Below, piece by piece: positions 34,969-47,000 of a stretch of 64,000 nucleotides of DNA. The notes under the pieces are model-generated. The model did no database searches. It saw only the letters and a list, made by a program, of their open reading frames with translations, and was not told the origin of the DNA. A program made the translations under genes and the position numbers. Each line of letters opens with the position of its first letter. Position 1 is the first letter of the stretch. Source of the stretch: Micractinium sp. NFX-FRZ (taxonomy: Eukaryota; Chlorophyta; Trebouxiophyceae; Chlorellales; Chlorellaceae); assembly GCA_029339195.1 (NCBI GenBank), contig JAPTJF010000051.1:62001-126000 (forward strand), read 5' to 3'.

Positions 34969-36751
34969 ATGTCGACTGCAGCGCGCAAGCGGTTGATACG
35001 CGACTTTAAGCGTACGCAGCTGCCGTGCTGCTGCCTGGTTGGCTGCCGCTGCCTTTCCTGTGCTGGTTGCATTTTTGGTGCTCACGGGGCCTGCATGTTG
35101 CCAGCAGGTTCGGTCAAGCAGCGTGGGGTGTAGTCTATCTTTCATAGATGCAGCCTGCTTGGCTGGGCACCAAGGCGCTCTTTGCTCGCCCCGCCCCGCA
35201 CTGGCGCCGCTCCCTCCCCCGATGGGCAGAGAACCCTGTGCCTTCCATTCAACTGCTGCACTTTGTCAGGCTGCAGGCGAGCAGGTGGAGGCACGCCTCT
35301 TGGCTGCAGGCATCCGGCAGCGGCATGCCATCACCTCATCTTCACTCCCCATCCTCTTCTCCCTCGTTGTGCAGGGCTGCAGCAAGACCCACCGGAGGGG
35401 GTCAACGCCTCGCCGCTAGCGGAGAACATCATGCGGTGGAACGCCATCATTTTTGGGCCCGACGACACGGTGTGGGATGGCGGCGTGTTCAAGCTGACCA
35501 TGGAGTTTTCAGAGGACTATCCCAACAAGGCGCCCCTCGTCAAGTTCCGCACGCCCATGTTCCACCCAAACAGTGAGCGACCCGCCGTCTGCCACTGTGT
35601 CCCCTCTTTCCGTCGTCTCTGTCTGCTCTCAGAGGAGTGCCCCAGTTAGGCGCCGTGGTCACGTGTCGCGCACGCATGCCAGCTAGGCGTGGGCAGGCGC
35701 TCCCACACGCGCTTCCACCGCAACAGTGGTTGTCCTCTGCTTCCTTCCTGGTTCTCGCTTCCTCCCTTTGAGCAGCTCCACCCCACCCCCGTCCTCCACC
35801 CCCCTTCCTCCTTTCCATATCTCCCTGGCGCCAGTGACAGAATCTGCCTGGACATCACACACGCTCTTTGCAGGCCCCCACCCGCCATCCTACCCGCTCC
35901 CCTGCCGCCTTCCTTCCTCTCTGCCCTCCGCCCCCTCGGCCGTCTGCTTGCTCTGGTGCCCGCCCTTCTCCCCCCTTTCAAAGTCCTCACCCCTGTTGTC
36001 TGCTGCACACCCACCAACCTTGCACACCCTCTCCCATCGCGCCCCTGCAGTCTACGCGGACGGCGGCATTTGCCTGGACATTCTTCAGAACCAGTGGAGC
36101 CCCATCTACGACGTGTCCGCCATCCTCACATCCATCCAGTCGCTGCTGTCCGACCCAAACCCCAACTCGCCAGCCAACTCAGAGGTGGGTGCCAGTGCCT
36201 GGCCTCGTCACTGCAGCATGCTGCTGCGGCTGCAGCCGCCGGGTGGGCGGCAGATGCAGGTGTTGCGGAGTGTGAAGGTGCGCGGCGCTTCTGTAAGTTT
36301 TTCCTCCAGCTGAATCTGGACAACTGTGGCGGCTGCCGATCAGCACAGTCTCGAGTTGGGCAGAGGGGTGGGAGGGTCAGTGGGCAGCGGCTTTCCTGTA
36401 TGCTGCCACTGGCGCTGACACAGGGGTCAGCTTGTACCAATGTGGAGGCTGTGGCGTGCGTGCCTTCTGGCCGTGCCTCTGCAAAGTGGGCTCTGTGGGA
36501 GGCCATAGGGCGGGTGGAAAGCCCAAGGCACCGAAGCCCGTGTGGCTCGTGCTGCCACGCAGCCGCGCCCACAAATGAGCGCGCCTCGCTGCACCGCCCC
36601 GCCCCCTTCCCTCCCGCCCCCGCTGCAGGCGGCTCGGCTGTACAACGACGACCGCAAGCAGTACAACCGGCGGGTGAAGGCTGTGGTGGAGGCCAGCTGG
36701 GCGGACGACGGGGACGATGCTGAGGAGGACGGCGATGAGGAGGAGGCATAG
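34969..36751 (+). CDS. RAD6: Ubiquitin-conjugating enzyme E2, RAD6/UBC2 type, with acidic tail
   Basis: E2 enzyme expected to work with RAD18-type ligases on PCNA (post-replication repair) and BRE1-type ligases on histone H2B. Four exons (34969-35011, 35375-35572, 36051-36184, 36629-36751) give 165 residues. The start [15 protein letters not shown] and LQQDPPEGV are diagnostic of RAD6. The core shows WNAIIFGP, the [12 protein letters not shown] motif, catalytic Cys in [17 protein letters not shown], and [19 protein letters not shown]. After the usual end (VVEASW) there is an acidic extension, [16 protein letters not shown], reminiscent of the yeast Rad6 polyacidic tail and longer than the animal and land-plant enzymes I know. 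Intron 2 contains a decayed copy of the active-site exon. Confidence 0.96.
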
Positions 36752-37994
36752 CAGGCAAAGCAGGCACAGCATGCGCAGCACCCATGCTGCGAGGTGGCCC
36801 CCCGCAGCAGCAGCCCTGATCTTGGCAGGGCTGCGAGGGTGCCTCCGCCCGTGCGAGGGCCCGGGACCCATGCGCAGCACCGCACCATCTGCTCCTGTGC
36901 AGCGTGCGCTGCGTGGGACCCCCCTTGTGGTGCGCATGCCGTGCCGCCTGCGGCGTTGCACACCTGTACACTAGCACCATCCCCCATGTACTCTTTGATG
37001 CCACCATATTCTGCAAGCCCCCTCACGGCACCCTTCCCTCAGTTGTCGCCTCTGCGCCTCTGCTGCCCCCACCCCCCCCCAACTCGCTTGCCCTCTACCT
37101 GCTACGCGTCCCGCTTTCTTTCCCTCTGCGCACATCCACGATCCATTCCATTGCATACTGACTCGTGCACTTACCACTGTGTGAACTGACTGAGCGAACT
37201 GGCTGCCTCCCGGGGGGGCTCTTGATAGCGAACAGCGTGGGGGCAATCCAGGGAACACTTCATACTGCTGCCTGCTGCTGCCGGCGGCGATGCTTGCTAG
37301 CTGGCATGCTGCCTGCCTGCTGCTGCCTGCCTGCCTGCTGCACGCCTGCTGTCCCCCTGCTCCTGCTGCTTGCAAGCTGCCAGCTGTTGGTCCAAGCGGG
37401 CATGAGCGGTCGTGTTGCAGAGCTGAGGGGCGGTTACAGGGTGTGAGGGGGTGAGCTATAAAAGCAGGAACGAAAGGGAAAGAATGGAACGTTTCGGTTG
37501 CAATAGTCTCTGGTTTATACACAAGGACCGGGACGTTGGGGGGTAGGGGCGGCGCTGAAAACGGGAAGGGGGCGAAAAATCACAGGGCACCGGGCGCCTG
37601 AAGCACGAGGTTGGTGCAGCAGCTGCTGTGCCTGCTCCAGGACTTACCGAGCGGCGTAATCAATGTGTGGGGGCGTATGCAGGCTGCCAGGGTGGGGAGC
37701 CAGGCGGCGCTGCTTCTCATGAAGAATGGGTATTGAGCGAGCAGGGGGAAGGGTGCGCTGGCCCCCGGGTGGATCAATCAAAACGGCGGGGCAGCGGATA
37801 CGGGGGCTAGGAAAGAAGGAGGAGGACGTGTGTGGGGCGGGGCGCGCACCATCAGGGGAGGGGACCCACGGCGGGCACCCACGGGAAGGTGCCTGCTTGC
37901 CAGAGGCTGCAGCGTCTCGCTCTCAAACTGCTGTAGGCGGCATTGCAGAGCTCAGTGCAGACAGCAGGTTTGAGTGGCGCTCCTTGGAAGCTGC
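36752..37994. other. RAD6 3' UTR and convergent spacer
   Basis: Convergent gap between RAD6 and the rhodanese-repeat gene. It contains CTGC-rich simple sequence at about 37265-37385 and no supported gene. Confidence 0.5.
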
Positions 37995-40900
37995 TTAGAG
38001 CAGCTTCTTCATGGCGCGGCGCGCCACGGGGCGGCCGTCCCTGGGGTTGAGCTTGAAGTCAAAGACACGGAAGAAGGAGTTGAAGCCGCCCTGCAGGCGG
38101 GGAAGGACGTGAAGGACAGGGTTGGCACATGTGGCATGTGGGTAGCGTAGCATGGCTGCACAGATGCCAGAGCGCCTCTCAACCACCCCTTGCCTCTCCC
38201 TCTGCTCAATTGTGCGCTCGCCACTATGTCTGTCACTCAATTGTGCGCTCGCCACGATGCACATACCCAGCTCCGCATCAGCCGACACATGCTGTCGTAA
38301 CCATTTCCTTCCAGGCCTCCAGCCTGCACTGCGTGCTCTGTCCCTCCTTGTTCCTACTCGGCACACTGCTTGCCCCCTCCCTCCCTTCCCCCACACAGCG
38401 CACTGCTCAATGCACACAACCCGCGCTCATCACCATCATGCCCACAATGTTGGCGCACCCCTCCACCCCTTCAACCCAGCATCAACCGGCAACCAATCAA
38501 CCTGCTCCGCTCACCATCATGCCCACAATGTTGGTGTACCCCTCCTCCTCCAGCGCCTCCAGCACGTCGATGCTGTACTGCTTGCCGTTGCCGCAGGCCA
38601 CAATGATGCGCGAGTCCTTGCGCGGGAACTTGCGCAGCACCTGGGACAGGAAGGCGGGGTTGTCCTGCTCGCTGGTGACCTGCAACAGGCGGTACGGGGG
38701 GGCGGGCAGGGGAGGGAGGGAGGGAGGAAGTTGATGGGGAGGACTGGTTGGGTACCAGGACGGCGTGGTTGCACTGCCTGTTGGCGCAGGGAGGGAGGGA
38801 GGGAGGGAGACGGGAGGGTGGGAGCTTGATTAGGGCTGGCAGGGGGGAGGGAGTTGAAGGCGGCTTGGGCCGGAAGAGGAGGGCTGTCCTGCTTGCTGGT
38901 GACCAGCCAGGAAGGGTAAGTTGCACGGCTTCTTCTTTGTGGCGTTGTGACTCAGGGGGACGGCTGGGCTTGGGGATGACAGTGCCATGCCCCCTGCCCA
39001 CCCCGCTCCTCCCCCTGTTCCGGCGGCACAGCCCGCCCGCACCCGCCCACCCACCATCTCGTTGCGCTGGGCGTCAAACTGCTGGCGCTGGAAGACGCAG
39101 GGGACAGGGACGGAGCCGCGCAGCTTGCCGCGCGCGTTGGTCTCCAGCTCCGGCCGCACGTCCATGACGACGTAGCCGGCATCAATCAGGCACTGCAGGC
39201 ACACGTGGTTGCAAGGAGGGAGGGGGGTTCAGGGTGGGCCAAAGGGGAGGGAGCGGCGTGGGGTGGCTGCACTGCAGGCATGAGGTTAATATGAGATTGC
39301 AAGAGCGGGATGGTGCCCAATCAGGCCAGCCAGCAGATGGTACTGTGTGACGAGCGCGGGTGGGGGAGAGGAGCGAGGCCTCCACTGCTGGCTGGCTGGG
39401 AGAGAGCATGCGTGGGCTCCCAAAAGACCGGCACTCAGCTGCGCCCTCTCCTCCCACTCAGGCCCGACTCCGCTTCCGCCCAGACCAGCTTGATTCCTAC
39501 TGCAGGCAGGGGCTGAACTAGAGCTACAGCGGAAAGACGCCCCCCAACTCAACAGGCAAAACCAATCAAACCCGCTGGCTGGCCGCCCCTGGCACTGACC
39601 CGCGCCTCCTCTGGGTCGCACACCGCCTTGGCGGGGAAGGCGGCCACCGTCTCGTGGAAGAAAGCGGGGTCGGGCCAGCGGCCGGTGGAGGGGCCCGTGG
39701 GCTGCACCAGGGCAGGGGGCGTGCGGGCACGCGACGCGGTCAGGGGAGAGCAGGGAGTGACGTGCACGCACGCACGGCGGGGTGCTGCCCATCCTGGCTG
39801 GCTGGCGCACCAAGCGCACGCACCGTGGCTGCACCCACTGTGCATCATCCACCCCGGGTGGATGCGCCCTGGCCACGTCTTTGCCGCTCGATGGACTGGA
39901 CAACACACTGCAGTGCATGCTGTTTCTTCAGGGTATGCCGGCGAGCAGGGTGCGCACCTGGGGGGCGGGGGCGCGCGGGGCGACCGGCGCCGGGGCGGGG
40001 GGCGCCGCCTGGTCGCGGGGGTGCACCGCCGGCGGCACCTGCGTGATGGTGCGTTCCAGGGCGGCCCGGGCGAACTCCACGTCACCCACGCGGGGCTCTG
40101 AGGGTGCAGGGGTGGAGGCCTGCCAGCACGCGGAAGCAGAGGCCGAGGGGGGTTGTGGCACGTGAGGAGATGGGTCCACCACTTCCAGCAATGCACTGTT
40201 CGCAGGGAGGCTCCCGAGAGGCGGAGGGCAAGGGAAGGGTGGCTGATACGCAGTGTGATCCCCAGTGCACAGGGAGGAACCAACACGCCCTGCTGTGGTA
40301 AGTAAAAAGTGCCAAGTGGTGCCCAGCCCACCTGAACTGCCGGCGGGGGAGTGGGCTGGCGGGAGGAGGGGCGCGGGGAGGCGGCGCGGCCGCGCGTGGG
40401 CGCCGTGGCGGCAGGGGGGCGAGACTCCTGCTGCTTGCGCCGCAGGAACTCCTGCTGCTCGGGGCTCAGGCCGCCAGCGGGGGCGGCGGCCGCAGGGGCG
40501 GGGGCGCTGGCCGCAGGGGGAGCAGAGTAAGAGGAGGGGGCAGCAGCTGCCGGGGGCACGGGTGATCGAGAGCTGGGGCGCACAGAGGCGGGGCGCTGGG
40601 AGCCGGAGCGGCCACGGGTGGGGGCCGCGGCGGGGGAGGCAGAGCGAACCTCCTGTTGCCGGCGGCGCAGGAACTCCTGCTGCTCGGCGCTCAGGCCGCC
40701 AGCAGGGGCAGCAGCTGCCGGGGCGGGGGAGCTGGAAGCGGGTGTGTAGGAGGCCACGGGCGCGGCGGGCTGGCGGGAGCTGGGGCGGGGGGAGGCAGAG
40801 CGGCCGCGCGTGGGGGGGGGAGAGGTGGAGCGAGGCTCCAGCTGCTTGCGCCGCAGGAACTCCTGCTGCTCGGCGCTCAGGCCGCCGGCGGGGGCAGCAG

Positions 40901-41958
40901 CTGCCGGGGCGGCAGAGTAGCTGGGTGCAGGAGCGCTGTAGGCGGGCGCCGCCGGTGCGGGGGTGCGGGAGCTGGGGCGCACAGAGGCAGGGCGCTGGGA
41001 GCCGGAGCGGCCACGAGTGGGGGCAGCAGCCGGGGCGGGGGAGCGCGACTCCGTCTGCTTGCGGCGCAGGAACTCCTGCTGCTCGGGGCTCAGGCCGCCG
41101 GCGGGGGCAGCTGCCGGGGCAGAGTAGCTGGGCGCGGGAGCGCTATAGGCAGGCGGCGCTGGCGCGGGAGCACGGGAGCTGGGGCGCACAGAGGCGGGGC
41201 GCTGGGAGCCGGAGCGGCCGCGGGTGGGGGCCGGCGCCGGAGAGGCAGTGCGCTGAAGGACATACATGGAGGCAAGCGGGCAAGGGGAAGCTGTCAAGCG
41301 CAGGGCAGAGATGCAGTGGAGGGCGCCGCGGTTGAGGTGCGGACAAAGCAGGCCCACATGCGGCGACAGCCGCTAGCATCCTGCCTCCTGGCAGTTGCAT
41401 CTGTATCCACGCCGTTCAGCCGCAGCCCCCCTTTGGTGCCCACCTCGCGGGCCTTGCGGTCCAGGAATGCCTGCTGCTCAGGGGAAAGGCCGGCAGCAAT
41501 CACCTGCAGCAGAGCAGAAGGAGCAGAGGCCAGACGGCTGTCAGAGGCTGCCAGAAGAGAGGTGAGGCCAGCAGCCCTCACTAGCGATGAGGGCAAGAGG
41601 CGGGGGCGGGGGCAGCTGACGCGGTTGGGCGGGGCGCCGCCGGGAAGCGTCCACCGACTGGCTGGCCAGCGGAGCGTGCAGATCAGGCTCCCTGATGACT
41701 CTAGACACCAACACAGAAGGAAGCAGCCCCTGGTATGGTGGCCGGGCGAGGAGGCCCCTCATCCTAGCCGGATGGGCGAGTCCAAGGCGGGCTGCTTGGC
41801 CAGCCAGTGTTGCAGCCAACTGTATAGAGCATATGTAGCATGCTGACATGCACAAACTAGCTTGCGGCACTCACCCGCAGGCGCCGGCCTGTGGCGGGCT
41901 GGGCCTTGCCCAGGCGCCCTGCCGGGCGCGCGCTGGTGGCCTGCAGCGCGCTCTGCAT
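37995..41958 (-). CDS. Plastid-targeted disordered repeat protein with C-terminal rhodanese domain
   Basis: Eight exons (41958-41875, 41503-41444, 41252-40332, 40095-39958, 39701-39600, 39192-39055, 38679-38515, 38090-37995), all phase 0, give 567 residues. Exon 4 needs the AG of 'cagag' at 40096-40097 to stay in frame. Exon 1 (MQSALQATSARPAGRLGK...) is a typical plastid transit peptide. Residues 29-355 hold five copies of a short helix, GLS[P/A]EQQxFLxR[K/R], at about 31, 100, 171, 233 and 308. They are separated by Pro/Ala/Ser linkers with PTRGRSGSQRP and RPSSR basic patches, so units are 62-75 residues. Residues about 436-545 form a rhodanese domain (AGYVVMDVRPELE, FLSQVLRKFP, SRIIVACGNGKQYSIDVLE) with the active-loop Cys near residue 510 kept. 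It is probably a stromal or thylakoid-associated scaffold. The neighbour at 44069 shares the helix motif. Confidence 0.85.
40332..41252 (-). repeat. Coding tandem repeat, 62-75-residue units
   Basis: One 921-nt exon contains four copies of a unit made of an APTRGRS-type basic patch, a Pro/Ala/Ser/Tyr linker and a GGLS[P/A]EQQEFLRR[K/R]Q helix; the fifth helix is on the preceding exon. Unit lengths, helix to helix, are 68, 71, 62 and 75 residues. The units are alike in DNA as well, so recent unequal crossing-over is likely. Confidence 0.9.
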
Positions 41959-44068
41959 GTTTATATTAAAGATCGAAGCTTACAAAGCCAAATGTGGCAA
42001 GAAACAGCAATTTTTCCCGATGCTGCGCTCCTAGCCAGCCAACTCCTCCCACAGACTCTACCACCGCCGCCGCCACCTCAGCAAGCCCAGCTGGCAGAGA
42101 GGAGGAGCTCCTGCTGTACGGTTATTCGATTTGCTGGCTGTCTGGCACACCTCCCCCTGAAGGAATTCTGCTGAAGCACTTCACCAGGCCGCTCTCGCCC
42201 TGAATATGCTGGACCGGAAGCCACACAGCCTCGTCCACACCGCCGCAGGACACAAGGCAATCCACTCCGCCCTTTTTGGTCGATGGCTTGCTACGGCACC
42301 CATCCGTCAGTGAGCTGGCAGTCAGCACACACGAACCCACCCCCCACCCACCCACCCACTCATCCACCAGTCGCCCACCAGGAGACAGGTGGTCTCAAAT
42401 AGCAGGCCAACTGCAGCGGCACGCCTATCATGGCACAGCCAGGATGTGTGCTGCACCCAAATGCCGCGCCTTGCAAGTCCCGGGCACAGCATTGCTTGAC
42501 AGGTGCACACTAGGGCCCCATGGGTGGGGGGCTCAAGGGTCTAGCTTCCTTGTGGCAGGCAAGGCGGGAGTGTTCTGGTCCCTACTGCTACTGCTGCCGT
42601 CTACCTGTGCGGTGGAGACAGTGTGCTGCTAGCTGGTGTTCGTGCGCCACAACTCATGCGCACGCTGCCTGGACGCTACCGCACAGACGGTGAATTCGAC
42701 GGTACAGGTGTGGTCGTGCGCTGGGTGCAGCTGCGAGCTGTGGCAAGGGGACAGGCAGGGGTGCGTTCAGTGCCTCCCGTGCAGGCATGCGAGCGCCGTT
42801 TCAGGCTGCTGCCTCTCACGGCGCAGCCAGCCAGGCTGCCTCATAGCGCAGGGGCCCTCCTTTCTGCTGAAGGTCCAGCTGTGTTCACGTTAGTCTATGC
42901 TTCGGTGGCAAGGGAGCAAAGGAGATGGCTGCCTGACTACCTGCCTTCCCCTGTGGCCTCTCAGCTGGGCGGTGTGCACGCAAGCGGCAGCGGCAGCTCT
43001 GTGTTCCTTTCCACGTGCCCACAATGCTTGGCGACGCAGCTGCTAGTCACACCAACAGCTGCTTTGCAACATGAATTCACTCAGGTACGCAGCCCTTGGA
43101 CGCCGGCACTCCCCTCTTCCGTTCTGGCAGCCCGTCTTTTCTGGTACCAGTCAGCATTGTGCAGACTTTGATAGTCCTGCAATGACCAGCCTGCCGAGCA
43201 CGCATGAGTGAAAAGGAAGACAACTTTAACAGCGGCCTTTCCTGGTGGTCCAGGCAGGCATGCTCAGAGCAGTCATATGAATGTGCCTGTGTGGGCACCC
43301 ATTCCCGCAGCGGCCCCCACCGCTGCACCATGCAGCCCCAGGCCAGTTCCGCTGGGCAGCTACATATGCAACCAAGAGGCATGTAAATTCTAGCACAGAA
43401 GATGCTAGCCTACAGGCCACTAGCAGCGGCATGGACCAGATGAGTGAGGAGGGCCCTGTCTGTGTGCGCAGCTAGCTGCGGCCTTCTGGCTGGCATGTTT
43501 CAAGGGGCGGCGTGCCCCCCCCATGATTCAACCCACCGGTAAACTGCACTGCGCGTTCAAATCCAAGCCCACCTGCTCCTGCATGGCTTTGCTCTGGGCG
43601 AGCCTAGCTGCTTGCAGGCAGCTCTCAAGCAGCAGTTGAGCAGACGACGGCACCCCTGCTGTACCACGGCGGCGGCTCAGCAGCCCGCCCCTTGCCGTCA
43701 GCCGTCTGCTCGCTAGAGCGCCCCATTCTCTGCGCTTACGGCGACCCACGTGCGATTAATCTCGACTGGGCAACTTGGCAGGGCAGCGGGCGCCCCGGGC
43801 TGCCTCACTGGCTCGGCATGGAGCGGGGCCAAGCCCTTCTCCTGACCCCAGCGGGCGCCCCCTCTGCGGGCAGGGTGCTACCACCTCAAATTAATTGCAC
43901 ATGTGTCGTGAAGTGCAATCAAGCTTCTTCAGCGGCGACCGTTTGCCACGCTGGCCTGATGGGTGGTAGAGACGTGGTGCTGGGATGGGCCATGGAGGCG
44001 GCATGCACATTGTGGCGGACGCTTTCCGGTAGCTCTGCCCCAACTCGTTGCCGTCTGTGGCGGCGAAA
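41959..44068. other. Divergent intergenic region with unassigned open frames
   Basis: 2.1 kb between the two divergent motif-sharing genes. An A/T-rich stretch (TTTATATTAAAG at about 41960) sits immediately upstream of the rhodanese-gene ATG. A plus-strand frame around 42640-43170 encodes a Cys-rich stretch (CARC, CAGCSCELW, CVQCLPC) in one phase and a longer open frame in another. A minus-strand frame near 42122-42367 is also open. None could be assembled into a convincing gene. Confidence 0.35.
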
Positions 44069-47000
44069 ATGCAGTCCACTGCACGCGTCACCGCGGTGCA
44101 GCCTGGTGTTGTGCGGCGACATGGTGCACAAGCCCGCGGCAGGACAGTGCACCGCCCGCAGGTGCGCTTCCAGGCGATTGACAGCCTGCTGGGTTGCGCA
44201 CGGGGCGCCTGGAGCCCATCAGCCAAGTTAAACGTTGCGCTGGCTGTCGGCGCCGTTGTGGTGGGCAGTCAGGTGGTGGGCAGGCCCTGCGGCAGGCGCT
44301 GCGGGGAAGACGGAACCGTGCTGTCGAGCGCAGGAGTGCCTCGAGATACTTGAGGCCAGGGTGCTCAGAGCGGGTGCCGCGCCTCCCCGCCCTTTCCCCT
44401 CGCCACAGACCCACACGCGGCAGCCCGTGGCCACATCCAGGCCCCTTAACAGCCCTCCCTCCCGCTGCACACCCTCTCGTGCCAAGCCCACACAAGCTCC
44501 CGCCTCCCATGTCTTTGTTTTTGCGCCCCGCAGGCGCAGGCGGGCGTGCGCCAGGCTGGCGGCGTGTTTGACGCCGTCATTCAGGGCTATGTGTCAGATG
44601 GAGTCATCTCTCGGGAGGAGGCTTCCTCCATGTCCCCCGAGCAGCTGGAGTTCCTGATCCGCAAGCGCACCCGCAACAACGACCCCAACGCCTTTTCCGC
44701 GCCGCCGCCGCCGCCTGTGGCTGCCGCACCCACGCAGGTAGGCGCACCCCCTGCCGCTACGACCGTACGACCGCGCTCGCTGCGGCGTGCACTTCAAGCC
44801 TCGCCTGCTTTCGTGCCATGGCAACACACCCTGTGCACTGTTTTGTTACAGGCAGCACGCCTGTGCACTGTGTTGTTAAACGCAGCATGCTAGGTCATCT
44901 CCTCCCCCCTCTGCTCGGCTGCCCGCTGCCCTAACGTCCGCCCGACGCCCCACTGCTCACTGCGCCCCTCCCCCATGCTTGCCACTCGTGCTGTCCTGTG
45001 CTGTGCTGTGCAGTCCAGCGTGCAGGCCTACATCGACCAGGGCCTGATCACCCGGGACGAGGCCAACTCCATGTCCTCCACCCAGCTGGAGTTCCTGATC
45101 CGCAAGCGCACCCGCGACGCCAGCGGCTCCCCAGTGCCCGCCCCCGGCGCCTCCTCCGTTGTCTCCTACCGCCCAAGCAGCAACGGGCGCGGCCCCGCGC
45201 CTCCCTCGGCCCCCATCGCCTCCACGCCGGTGAGAAGGGGACGCTGCTGGGGTGGCACCTGCGGCTGGCCCCTGCACACAGCAGGCCTGTGCCCGACCGT
45301 TGCTTGGTGATGCGCTGCACGCACCCCAGGCCCACGCCGCGCCCTCCCCAGCGCCCTGCCTGCCTCCACCCTGCCCACACACCTCCGCCCTCCTCCTATG
45401 CAGGTGACTGGCGGCATGGCCAGCGGGCTGGATGTGAACGAAGCTGAGCTGTCGGCAGAGCAGCTGGAGCTGCTGCAGGTATGCCCCACCTCCTGCTGCC
45501 ATGCTGAGGCACATGGAGGACCCGCCGGAAGGCATGCTTTTGCTCATTTCGTGTTCCGTTCCTGGAACGCCCGCCAACCTTCCCCCGCTTCACCCCTCGT
45601 GTCACCTGCCCAACACACCCCTGCCTGCAGGAGTACATCCGCATCAAGGAGCAGGAGGAGCTGCTGCAGCAGCAGGAGGCGATCCTGCAGCAGCAGGTGG
45701 CCAGCCTCAAAACAGAGGTGGGCACCAGCCGCCGCAGCAGCCACAGCAGCAGGAACGGGGCTGAGGTGATGGGGCTCGTAAAGTGGCGGGTTGGGCAGAG
45801 GAGTTGGGGCTGCCTGCTGGCATGGGGTGTTGGCAGGCGGGCTGGGTTGCTGGCCTCTAGCAGGGAAGCCGGGTGAGAGCACAAGCAGGCGGCGGCGGCG
45901 AGCACCCAGCGGGTGAGAGCACAAGCAGGCGGTTGAAGCGGCGGCGAGCACCCTGAAGGCTGCGCCTGCAAGCAAGCCGTGCGCCCGCCTTTGCGCTGTC
46001 CCTCCCCCCGCTGCCAGTGTGCCAGCCCTTGTCTGATATGCGCCCTGCCCTCCCCTGCCCCGCTGCCCGCAACAGGTCGAGGAGCTGGAGGGCACTGCTG
46101 GCGCCCAGTCGCAGAGCGTGTTCCGTGATGCCCCGCCCCTGCGGGTGAGCCGGCTGGCCGGGCAGGGCTTAGAAGGCATGCATGAAGAGCGGGCTTTCGC
46201 CGCAGGGCAGGCAGGCGGCTGTACGCCACATCATGGGCGTGCAACAGGTCGCACCAGGCACCATGTGGGATGGGCAGAGGCTCGCCTTGGGCATGTGTGC
46301 ATGTCGCGCGTGTGTGCGCCTGCATGGCTCCTCTTGCAAACCCTCCACGTCACCCTCGGAACCGGCCCTGCCCTTGCGTCCCCGCCCGCCCGCAGGACCC
46401 GTCCCCCGCCCCTGGCCCCGTCAGCGCTGCTGCCTCGGTCATGGCGGCGGCTGCCCAGCGCGGCGCCACTGCTGCTGCCGGTGCGGCCGACGCTGCCAAG
46501 GAGTCGTCCAACCCGTGGGCGGCTGTGGCGGCCGGCACCGTGGCCCTCGTGGGCCTCTCTGCCGGCATCTACTTTGCACCCGACAGCCTGTTCAAGCCCA
46601 AGCCCGCCGCCGACGGCCTGCAGCAGAAAGCGCCCGCCACGGTGCGTGCGTTGCCTGCGCCTGCATGGGGAGGAGTCGCGCGGCGGGTTGGGGAGGCACG
46701 TGCGGCGGCCCGCAGGACTGGCCGTGTGCGGTGGCCAGCAGGGATATGAGGTGCACGGCGTCTGTGCTGCCGCAGCTCCGGTTGGCTTCCCTTGTGCCTG
46801 CATGTGTGTGCTCGAGTGCCCCACTGGCCTGACGCCCGCCTTGCTTTGCCCTCTCCCACCCGCACCGGCTGCCGCCTGCAGGCCCCCACAGAGGCGGCCC
46901 GGCTTGTGGAGCGCCCGACCGAGGTGCCCGCTGCCATCCCCGCTGGCGAGCTGACGGCTGCAGAGGAGGTGAAGGAGGCTTCTGACGCCCAGAACGCGGC

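Noticed and set aside
40332..41252. Plus-strand 396-codon frame opposite the repeat exon
   Set aside because: A Gly/Arg-rich antisense shadow of the repeats; the minus strand has transit peptide, phase-consistent introns and a rhodanese domain.
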